DNA of 64,000 nucleotides, taken from NCBI RefSeq assembly GCF_000002865.3, contig NW_001865058.1, positions 391,483-455,482 of the forward strand, written 5' to 3'. Source of the stretch: Monosiga brevicollis MX1 (lineage: Eukaryota > Opisthokonta > Choanoflagellata > Craspedida > Salpingoecidae). This document shows positions 33,992 to 44,478 of the stretch, piece after piece. The notes below the pieces were generated by a model. That model was not told the origin of the DNA, searched no databases, and saw only the letters and a program-made list of their open reading frames with translations. Numbering within the stretch: the stretch's first letter is position 1; each line of letters starts with the position of its first letter. The position numbers were made by a program, and so were the translations under genes.

Positions 33992-35166
33992 TTCCGACTA
34001 GGATAGCTGCTCCTTTGCTCCTCCCACATCACAATCACAATACGACTAATAATCATCGTCAAACAATTCACTGTTTTGCAAGTATGCATCTCGCCCACAT
34101 CCCACGATCACGATGCTAACATGCAAGCACAACAAACTTTGAGCGCGAGGGTTGCATTGCGTGCATGTACGCAAAGTGGGGCGAGAAAAAGGGCGCATCA
34201 AGCGCACCGGCTTGGTCCCAACGGTTAAACAATCAATGCAGTGCCCAGGCTTGTGGCTCCCTTTGGTCGTCTCCCTGTGTCCGTTTCACCCGGTCCCTCG
34301 TGCATCATCAGACCATAACCGCCAAGCACATTCACCAGTCCTCGTCAACCATTCAAGGGTCTTTTCAAACAAAGAGCAAATTTCGTGTCCGTTGTTGATG
34401 GATGCATGCATCTCACGCTCCCTCCGCCCCCGTCGGTGCTAGCGATGGCCACAGCGAGCTCATACTTTTGATTGTTTTCGCTCTTGCTTTCCCCCCCGTT
34501 TAATGTTAAACGCCACGCGCCTGTATCGCCGGCCGTCAAGTCTCCCTGTTGGTGGATGATCGTTTGCCGTTATACCTCTGTCATCAACGTGCATCATCAC
34601 CAACCGGGCCCTTCATTTGGCCAAGCTTCCCTTCCCCATTGATCACTTGGTGAGCTCAGGCGTCCCTTTGCAAATCTCATTCCGTCGACCAAGCCCCCCC
34701 CCGCCCCCGCCGGCGCTCTGCCGTTCCGGCTCTCATCTTGCCTGTAATTTCGTGGTCTCGCACCCAGCCCACGATCTCGTCGACTTGCATCGGCGCTAGT
34801 CGCATATTTCCCCTTTCCCTTCCCCTGTGGGCTCTCCTCCCCCCCTCTCTCGTTTCTTTGCTCCTCGTGCTCCATCTCCGTTGCTCGACTTTGAGGTGCG
34901 TCGCAGTCATCCGTTGCCGTTTCGAAGCTGGCCTCGCCATCTCCATTTTATCGTGTGTTGTGCTTTTGTTGGACCCTCCTTGCATCGCCTGCCACTTATC
35001 TTCTGCGCCTTGCTTCTGTCGTGGCCTGCTTGATTATCGTCCCACCCGTCAATCAACCCGTTGGCGTCTACGCTGCTTCCTACCGCCGCTCGTTCCTCTA
35101 GGTCGATCCAACCCATTTTCCAGCGTACTTCTTTCTTCGCCTCGGCTTGTCGGCCGTGCCACCACA
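33992..35166. other. Spacer / upstream region of the mosaic protein gene
   Basis: No gene seen. The last ~400 bases before 35167 are pyrimidine-rich and C-rich and probably include the promoter and 5' untranslated region. Confidence 0.5.
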
Positions 35167-38100
35167 ATGGCGTTGTCTCATGCCACGCTGGTGGCGGCCC
35201 TGGCGCTCACCTGCGCCAGTCTGACGATCGCCCAAGTCGTCTCGGGCGACGGTGTCACCTGCATCAATGGCGCTCTCCAATCGGATGGTGCCAGCTATCG
35301 CGGCAACCTTTCCACCACCGAAACGGGCAAGACTTGCCAGGCCTGGGCCTCGCAAACGCCGCATGCTCACAACCGCGTCCCTTCCAAGTAGGCCTGTTTC
35401 TTGCTTCGTCAAGCCATCTCTTGGGCCGCCCAAGTCCTTCATGTGGAGATAACCCCAGGCTCACCTTTGCCCTGCCCCTTGTCTGCTTTGCTGCTCGTGT
35501 AGCCCATTTTTTGCCAATGCGGGCCTCGAATCCAACTATTGTCGCAATCCAGATGGCAATGATGCCCCTTGGTGCTACACCACCGACCCAGACCAACAGT
35601 GGGAGTACTGTGACGTCTGCGGTGCGTATCTCGCGGCACGCCGTGGTTTCCCTTGGTCGCTCATGCCTGCAATTTCTTTCCAACCTGACATTGGACGTGT
35701 GCACAGCTGATCTCTCTGCAGGTGTAACCGCTGCTCCGACCACGTCGACCACCACGACTACTACCACGACCACTACCACAACTACTACAACTACTACAAC
35801 TACTACCACAACTACAACTACTACCACAACTACCACGACTACCACGACTACCACGACTACCACGACTACCACGACTACCACGCCTGCAACGACGACGACC
35901 ACAACTACCACAACCACCCCAGCCTCGACCACCACCACCACCACCACCTCCGCTACGGGCACGCGCACGTACACCCTGGCCCTCAACAGCGATGCTACGC
36001 TGTACGAAGACGATGGCATTGGCGAGAGTTTGATGGCAAACGGCGCTGGTCAATTCCTCTTTGCTGGCAACAACGGAGTCAATTCGATTCGTCGCTCCAT
36101 CATGACCATTTCGACTGCTTCGCTTCCGGTGACCGGTCTCGTACGTCACCCCTTGCGCTCGCATCGGTCTCTTGCATGCATACAATTCTTGTATCTCATC
36201 CGTCGCCTTATTTTTCCTCTATTCTTTAATTTTGCTTTTGCATAGGTTCTGGATGCTACCTTGGTGCTGCACGTCAACCGTAGCTCGGCTGGTGGACAAA
36301 CCTTTGCCCTTCACCGACTCACGTCCTCCTGGACTGAAGGTTCCGTTGATCCCGATGATGTGAGTTGATCAGCTACCCCTTGCCCTCCGATTCATGTCGA
36401 TGCGCGAGTTTGGCATGCTCAGTCCTTGAGTGCCATTGCCTCATCCGCGATGCTGTCTGTCCACTGCGGTCCTTAGATGGAGGGCACTGGTGCGCCAGCC
36501 ACGCTTGGATCGGCCACCTGGAATCACCGTTCTTATGGCAGTGCATCTTGGAACACCCCCGGTGGTGACTTCATCTCTGTGCCATCAGCCTCGGCCAGCG
36601 ATGCCGGCGAAGATTCCTACCTTATTTTTGAGGGCTTGCAGACAGACTTGGCCGACATGATTGCTAACCCAGCTACCAACTTTGGTTGGATCCTCAAGGC
36701 CGCGAATGAAAACACGGCCGCCACTGCCAAGCGGTACGTCTTGCATGAAGGTCACGTTGAGGCAGTACCATTTCTTTGGAAGGCCATCTTCTGACCGTTT
36801 CCTCCATGATTTGCATTGCCACCGTAGATTTGAATCGCGTGAGAATCCTGATGTGAATGGAGTGCGTCCTCGCTTGGTGGTGAACATTCAACTTGGTGGT
36901 ACCACTACTACTACTACCACTACCACCACCACTACCACTACCACCACTACTACCACCACCACCACTACCACTACCACCACCGCCGCTCCCACCACCACGT
37001 CTGTGGTATCTGGGGAAATTACCCTACCTTCGGCTTCGTACACCGTTGCGCTGGCTGCCGTTGACGCTCAAGTGGCCGTGTTTCCAGCCAGCACCAGCGT
37101 CACGGCTCCTGTCACCATTTCCGAGACTACCGTCTCCATCTTCCCGCGCCTCAATGGCAACGATGAGGTGCGCTTCAAGTTCAGCATTGCGCATCTCAAC
37201 AGCTCTCAGTCTTGCATCAAACCGCTCTTGTGTTCTCATTTGCTTTTGCCGACCTGGGCCCGGCTTGGCTCACTTTATGACCTGCTATTTGATTGAATGT
37301 ATAGACGCTGACAGTCAACCTCAACGGGCTGGGCTTGATTGGCGTGTTTACTCCCGGCTCGGGCGTTCTCGAGATTGCGGGTTTCGCTGCCCCCAGTGTG
37401 TACGCAGAGGCTCTGCGTCGTGTTGTGTACTCCAACACGGCCGGCAGCAATAAGATCGTGGGCACGCGCACCATCACCACGACTTTGACACAGTCGAATG
37501 GCGCCACCTTTTCCACCCAGACCTTTGTGTTTGTCTCGGGTGCTGCCACTACAGAGGAGCCAGAGACGACGACCACCACCACCACCACTACGACCACCAC
37601 TACTGTTGCCTCCACCACCACGCCAATGGAGCCCTACGCATCTCTGTTGACGGGCCTGACTCTCGAGCGGTACACCGACTTTGTGTTTCTTTTGGCCGCC
37701 AGCAACATGCAGAATTTGCTTGCTACCGGCAACTTTACCGTCTTTGCACCTTCGCGCGAGTATTTTGCCAACCTAACAGGCGAGGAGTACAACAACCTCC
37801 TCGCCGATCGTGTGGAACTCGCAGCGGCTGTTGGGTTGCACATTGTCCCCGGTGTGTTCACCGCACATGATTTCATGGGTGGTGTCCGCTTGACCACGGA
37901 ACAAGGTGCTCGTCTGCGTGTTCGCGACTTGGAGGGCTCGTTCACCGTTAACGGCGCTCTCATCACCCGCACCAATATCATGGCCCAAAACGGCGTCATC
38001 CACGAGATTGACGCGCTCCTTCTGCCAGAGGACCTGACAACCGCCACCTCGACGTCTTCCTCCACCTCCACCTCTACTTCCACCTCGGCCTCGTCTTCCT

Positions 38101-41100
38101 CTTCCACGTCGTCTTCCACCAGTACCAGCACCGCCACCAGCACGTCTACTAGCACCGACACAGATGTGGTCGAGCCCTCAACTACGCTGGCTCCCACGCG
38201 TACGCTGGCTGATATTGTCTTCTCCGATCAGCGTTTCCGTAATTTTGTTTTCTTGGCTGCCTCGGTGAATGCCCTTGGTATTTTTTACGGTCCAGCTGAC
38301 CACACCGTTTTCTTGCCAACGGGTAACGCTCTGACCAGCCAGTTGGTGGCCGAGGTGACTGGCAACACGACTGCTATCAGCGCCATTATCAACTACCACA
38401 TTGTTGCTGGCACGCACCTTTCTGGCGACCTCGTTACAGGCGCTCGCCTCAACACACTGCAGGGCGGTGCAGTCCGCACCAGTGCCGCTGTCAACGGCGG
38501 TCTGGCCGTCAATGCTGTTCCCGTGCTCGAGGCTGATGTTCGCGCTACCAACGGTGTTGCGCACATCATTGATGAGGCTGCTCTCATGCCCTTTGGTCCG
38601 GGCAGCGGGGATCTGGTCTCCACTTCGACCTCCACCTCCACCTCCACCTCCACCTCGACCTCGACCGCGACTTCGACCTCGACTGTTGTTTCAACGAAGG
38701 CACCCGAGCCCACCACGCGCGTGTACGCCTCGATCAATGAAGTGCTGACTTCCAACTTCCAGTTTTCCGATTTTATGTTCCTGAGCGTGGCTCTGGGTCA
38801 AAATTCGCTTTGGTCCGTGTCGGGTAACACCACTTACACGGTTTTTGCCTTCACCTCCAACGCCTTTAACAACCTCGATGCCAGCTTCTCCAACCAGCTG
38901 CTCATGGATCGTCCCGAGGGCACGCGCGTGCTGCTGTACCACGTTGTGGAGGGCACCTACGCTCTGAGTGATCTTACCCATGGCACGAAGTTGCCAACCC
39001 TGCAAGGATTTAGCGTCCGCATCACCGTAGATGTGGAGGGCACTGTCATGGTTGACGGCGTTCCCATCAGTGAGGGTGATATGATGGCCTCAAACGGCGT
39101 GGTGCACACGCTGGACGCTGCCGTCCTCGTGCCGCCCCTCACCACCACTACCACCACCCTGTCCTCGACCTCCACCTCCACCAGCACCAGCACCTCAACC
39201 AGCACCTCCACGAGCTCTTCCACCAGCACCTCCACCAGCACCAGCACCTCGGTGACCACGACGGGCGAGACCTTGGCCAGCGCGTTGCTCAACAATTTCG
39301 AGTTTAGCAATCTCGTTACGCTGATGTACGCCTCGGGCTACTTTGACGAACTCGAGAACCAATACCCTGTGACGCTCTTTGCACCCACCGACGACGCGCT
39401 GCTTGAATCGGCGGATACGATTGCACTGCTGCGCGACCCCGCTGCTGCGCGCGAGTTTTTGAACTACCATGTGGTCGCCGGTCGTTTGTACTTGAGCGAC
39501 CTCTTTGACGGCCAGCGTCTGCAGACTCTGAGTGGACGCAACATTCGCATCACGATTGAGGAAGGCTCCGTCTTCCTCAACGGGGTGATGGTGAACATGG
39601 GCGATATCAAAACTGCCGACGGCGTGGTACACATCATGACCAACGTGCTTACCCCCAATGACGATTCAACCAGCACTATGACCTCGACCAGTACTAGCAC
39701 CAGTACTAGCACCAGCACCAGCACCAGTTCGTCAACTTCGAGTAGCACCCTGGTGTCCGACGTGCTCGAGGCCTTGACGCGTCGTTTTGAGACCTTCTCC
39801 AGCTTGCTGGTCCTCATCACCTCGTCGCGATGGGAATCAGCGTTCCAGGCTGAAGACATTACCATTTTTGCTCCAACCAACGATGCCTTTGCTGCTCTGT
39901 CTGGGGGTACTTTTAGCCGTTACCTCTCGAATAATGCCGAGGCTCGCCGGGTGTTGAACAACCACATTGTGCTCGGTCGCCTCTCATATGAGGATTTGCA
40001 GGGCCGCACGTCGCTCACGGCCGTCAGCGGTATGCAATTGACGGTGAGCCATACTTTGGATGGCGTCGTCTTTGTCAATGGCTATGTGGTTGATTCTGAA
40101 ATGATTGAGGCCGGAAACGGCATGTCTTTTGCCGTGACGGGTGTCCTACGCTCTGGTGTCATGGGTCCGGGTACGACATCCACGACCACAACTACGACCA
40201 CCACGACTACTACGACCACGACGACGACGACGACGACGACCACCACCACCACCACCACCACCACCACGTCCTCGACAAGCTCGACCACGAGCACGGCTAC
40301 GATTCCAGACTTTACGTGCCCCGCAACCAGCAGCGGCATGTGCGCCATCTTCGACACAGTGGATCAAACGCGTTGCGTCAACTGCCGGCGGTCGGTTCTG
40401 TTCCAAGGTTGTTGCCTGGATGCCTGTCCAACCGTGCCTTCAGGCAACGGGCAACCGCGATATGTGGTTCAGGGCACCGGTAATTACAAGCGCCGATGCA
40501 TCGAGAATCCCTTGTGGATCCCTGCTGGCTCGACTGTGAACCAGCCCACCTCTGGACCTCTGGGCACCACGCCTCGTACCTGCCCGTTGGATTCGAGCAG
40601 CAACTGCAATGCCTTCCAGGGCACTAGCTGCACGCAGTGCCGCAACGGATACTACTTTTTGGACGGTTGCTGCTACTCGACTTGCCCGTCCGGGTATGTG
40701 AACGTGCCCAGCGGCACATTTAATTCATTCTGCAATGAGGAAAGCGACGGCGAGTGCCCCAACAACGCGGTTGATTGCAACGCCTTTACGACTGGCACTG
40801 ATCAGTGCACGCAATGCCGCAACTCGGCCGGCCTGCTAAATGGCTGCTGCTTTGATGCCTGCCCCTGTGGTTTCCGCATGGTGGGTACCGGCCGCTTCAA
40901 CCGCGTGTGCCAGCCCGATGCAACGCAAGTCTGCACCACCACGATCGCAGCGACGACGACGACGACCACCACCACCACCACCACCACGACACAAGCTTCA
41001 GTGTCGACGACCTTGCTCCCAGAGACGAGCGGTGATCTTACTTTGACGCCCGACGTGGCGTCAACCACCACCTGTGCTCTGACTGAATTGGTGTATGACT

Positions 41101-41519
41101 ACGAAAGCACCAACGACAATCGCGTGCAGCGCTTTGGCTCATCGGTGCGGGTGGCCAGTTCGGATGTGCTGGGCGTGTCATATTGGCAATTGAGTTCGAG
41201 TGTCGAGTCCAACATTGCCTTTATCACGTACGATGTTCCAGTGGATGGCCGTTACGCCGTTGGACTGGCGTTCCCGGTTTTGGCGAACAACTCGCAAACA
41301 GCGGTTGTAGAAGTGGTGACAGGTGGTCAGGCAGCGCAAACGTTCTTCGTGAACCAGCAAACGCCCTTGCCCGTGGATGGCTTTACTGAGATTGGCGAGT
41401 TTGACTTCCAGGCTGGGAGCTTTGTGCAGTCTGTGTCCATTGCCAACCACAACTCGGGCACGCTTGTATCAGGCAACGTCGTCATTGATGCCATCCGCTT
41501 GCGTCAGACAGAGTGTTAA
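35167..41519 (+). CDS. Secreted mosaic protein: kringle, DNRLRE/CBM96-like, five FAS1, three Cys-rich modules, golvesin-like end
   Basis: Seven exons (35167-35387, 35503-35621, 35707-36140, 36246-36359, 36477-36733, 36828-37167, 37305-41519) total 5700 nt, 1899 residues, all in phase. A signal peptide ([20 protein letters not shown]) is followed by a kringle (32-113: [36 protein letters not shown]). A Thr-rich linker precedes a DNRLRE/CBM96-like beta domain (about 197-405: [36 protein letters not shown]). A second Thr linker and an unclassified beta domain follow (to about 590). Five FAS1 domains start near 603, 793, 966, 1150 and 1310, each with a TVFAPS- or LFAPTDDA-type H1 motif and a YHVV- or NHIV-type H2 motif. 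After another Thr linker come three Cys-rich modules (about 1499-1702), then a golvesin-like domain (1750-1899: [19 protein letters not shown]). With no transmembrane or GPI signal, it is likely extracellular matrix, theca or an adhesive. The exon 6 donor at 37168 was chosen by phase. Confidence 0.9.
35733..35952 (+). repeat. Coding ACN trinucleotide tract (Thr linker)
   Basis: An almost uninterrupted run of ACT/ACC/ACG threonine codons with a few Ala/Pro breaks, inside exon 3 of the mosaic gene. Similar Thr or Ser/Thr tracts lie at about 36899-36995, 37566-37620, 38040-38155, 38618-38690, 39145-39255, 39665-39745, 40175-40300 and 40950-40990. They separate the globular domains and should be heavily O-glycosylated. 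Confidence 0.85.
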
Positions 41520-42377
41520 AGGAGTCGCTATTCAATTGTTCTTGTTACCTTATTTTTTTTCCCCCTCTTGATGTGTCATCGATGGATCGCTTCTTCCCAT
41601 CGGCCATCATCTCAAGGTGGTTCGGCCAGCGAGGTATTGATCAGAGCCCAGTCCAAGACGCTTTGTGCATGATGCTGCATCTCATGAGCTCTTTCGAGAC
41701 CAACATCGACTCCACTTGTTGGTTTTGATCTAGCGGGTACCTGAAGGGATGATGGCATCTCTGAGTGGATGCATGGCTGTGGAGCGCTGCGACTGGTTTC
41801 GCCTAGACGCCCCCGCCTTGCATGCATATGCCCAGAGTCCATCACATCCAATCCCGGTCTTTTCCCCGCGTTGATAGCATTGATTGTCTTGACGACTGAC
41901 CTGCCTTGAGTTTTTTCTTGATTTCCTGTTGTCTTGTGTTTGGCTGAGGTCGCACCCATGCCTTGGAATGTTGTTCCGTCTCTCGTGTGTGCGTTCCGTG
42001 TGTTTAGCCAACTGTTTGTACCTGCGGTGGCGCTTTCGAGAGAATTGACGGCATAATATCTTTCGTCGACCAGTCGAGCTCCAGCCGGCCGCCTTTTTCT
42101 CATATCAATTCATCTGTCGGATTCGTTTTTCCACCAGTCGCCTATCATATCCAAAGCTGCCTTTCATGTATGTACGCCTAAAGCTGAGCCCAGTCTTGAA
42201 GCCTACCATGATTGCACAATTGCTCAAACTGAATCTAATCACCCATGTCCCTGTGTGATAGCTTTTGCCCCCATGCACAACACACTAACGGTACTGCCCC
42301 TTGATTCGCACAACAGACCAACACCTGCCATTCACGCTGCCGATCTCATGAGCTCTGAAGCAGCAGGCAGCAGCAGT

Positions 42378-42413
<36 letters not shown>

Positions 42414-42484
42414 ACACAGAAGAAGAAGAAGAGAGATGCTTGTACAAGATCTTGTTTTATTTTAGAAGCGATCAAGTCGGTGTG
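41520..42484. repeat. Spacer with (GT)n
   Basis: No gene seen. A (GT)n run at about 42377-42410 lies about 75 bases before the start of the PLC-like gene. Confidence 0.6.
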
Positions 42485-43939
42485 ATGATGATGGCGATCG
42501 GAGGCAGCCGGTCATGGCTGGTGGTGGGTCTTGTGGCCTGTCTGGTGGGGGGTCAGGGGGTAGCAGTGGCTTATCCTCGAGATGATGGGCGCTTGCTGAA
42601 CCAGGTTCCCATGATCTTCACACACGACAGTGCAACCGGTGTGTAAACGATCGCCCGCTCTTAAGTGTCAGGAAAAGACTCACGAGATCTCCATGACGGC
42701 TGACAGGCTACCTCCTGCACGACAACCTTGTGACGCAGTGGGCTCGGACCCAAAACGTTACGTTGCCTGGTCAGGTTAGTGCGTCCCTCGCCGACCTTTT
42801 CTTTTCTTTTCTTTTTTAAGCGTCATTCTCCACCCTCTTCGTGCTTCGCGTGACTATGCGATCGCGCCCTCCAGGATTATCCGATGACAGACTCATGCTG
42901 TTTCAAAACACGCTAGCTGGACTGTGGTGCTCGTGGGTTTGACTTCCGGCCCATGGTCCGAGAGGATGGCCAGCTGGTGCTGCACCACGGTGATGTGATT
43001 GTCCATGTTGAGGTGAGAAGGGTCTGCACACCCCCGCTTCAGTGAGCACTGTGAGCTTGCTTGAGCTCTCTCTAGCCTCTCGAGCAGTGTACCCGGGCAC
43101 GCTCTCTGCTCACTCTGGATGGCCACGACGCGTCATATGGGCCGATCTCAGGTTGAAGTGGCCCTACAGGAAATCATCAATTGGAGTCGAACGCATCCAG
43201 ATGATTTGGTGGTTGTCTACATCTCCCATTGCGACGGAACCAACTGCACACAGATGGCGCAATCCGCTGTGGAAGCCGCCAGCCTCTATGCAATCCAGGA
43301 TTGTAGTGTTCTCCGCAACCTCACCTATGCCAACGCTGCCCGGGCTGCCAATGCCAGCACTTCGGGTGCCCCTGTTCTTGCCCTCTTTGGTACTTGATTG
43401 CAATCCACGCCTCTCCCCATGGGCCAGCCCTGATCTTCGCTGCACCTGGAAGAAATAGCTCAGCAAGTCCCTCCCCTCATGTTTGTGTTAGACTGCATGG
43501 ATGAGCTGTACGATCCATCTGTCGAGTGCTACATGCGTGAATCTGAGTTGCACGAGGCCGTTTGTTATGATCCGGCTACGGAGTCCTTGCCCGTTAATCA
43601 TTTCCTGTCCTACCTGTCAAGTGGGTACCCTCTTGCAGCCGTGTTCCAAATCCACTTCTCTCGCAATTGCTTTTCCGCCAAATCCTCCGCCCCCTCTCTG
43701 CCTAATGCACAGCACACCAACGACCAATTGCCTAGACACGACAGCCCCTGCGCGTCACGAAGACGACGGCCTCCTGTGGCTGACGCAGGCACACTGGCAG
43801 TACTCGACAGCCAGCGTCACGGCTGGTCAGTTATTCCAGCTCAATCTTCAATCTCTCTTTCGCTTGTTCAGTCGATGTTTCGATCTCGCGGCAATATGTG
43901 CAATGCACGTTCGTTTCATTTTTGACTCTCCATGATCTT

Positions 43940-43970
<31 letters not shown>

Positions 43971-44291
43971 GTTTTCTTTTTGTCTGCCGCTGTACAGGCA
44001 TGGCACACGAAAGTTCGATTCTTCTGGACGAGGAGAGGAGCCAAAACAACCAGCGAATCGCCAAACTTTTGCAGCAAGGCGCCTTCAAGCATCTGAGTGT
44101 GCTCGAGGTGGGTTTTTTTCGACAAGCACTGTCTGTCGGTGCCACTTGAACCCATCACGCCTTTGATGCTGACCACTGGCGCGACTCGTAACACCTGCCG
44201 CTGCGCTGCTCTGTCTGCTTGTTGAACGCAGCTAGACCATGTATGCGACCAAGGCAACGTCATATATAATCTGTTGGCCCAACGAGCCTAG
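42485..44291 (+). CDS. PI-PLC X-domain phosphodiesterase-like protein, secreted
   Basis: Eight exons (42485-42638, 42707-42774, 42917-43012, 43152-43389, 43492-43624, 43713-43825, 43998-44107, 44232-44291) keep phase and give 323 residues. The signal peptide is SWLVVGLVACLVGGQGVAVA. Family marks are IFTHDSATGYL, with the first catalytic-type His, then LDCGARGFDFRP and LVLHHGDVIV with the second His pair, then WSRTHPDDLVVVYIS. This is the arrangement of the short X-domain-only phosphodiesterases (PLCXD/bacterial-type), without the Y, PH or C2 domains of animal PLCs. The C-terminal third (CMDELYDPSVECYM; NCLDTTAPARHEDDGLLWLT) is Cys-containing and less conserved. A secreted or luminal lipid phosphodiesterase is expected; the substrate is unknown. 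The acceptor at 43151 was selected by phase. Confidence 0.82.
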
Positions 44292-44478
44292 CTGCAGCAG
44301 AGGTTCGCGATCAGCAGCGCCATGTTTCTTGTTTTTTTTTTTTTTTTTTCGTATCCACTCACACTCAAAGTTTTCCTCAATTGCAAATCTTGGGCAGGCT
44401 AGGTTTACTTCAAGGCATCCCGACTCAGGCCAATCGTTGAGTATGGAATTCAAAAACTCAAATCTTAATTGACATTTT

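Noticed and set aside
28727-34000. Target-site duplication at the transposon ends
   Set aside because: Flanks of 8-11 bases on both sides were compared and do not match.
35264-36019. Minus-strand poly-Val ORF opposite the mosaic gene
   Set aside because: It is the antisense shadow of the Thr-codon linker; the plus strand has a kringle and phase-consistent exons.
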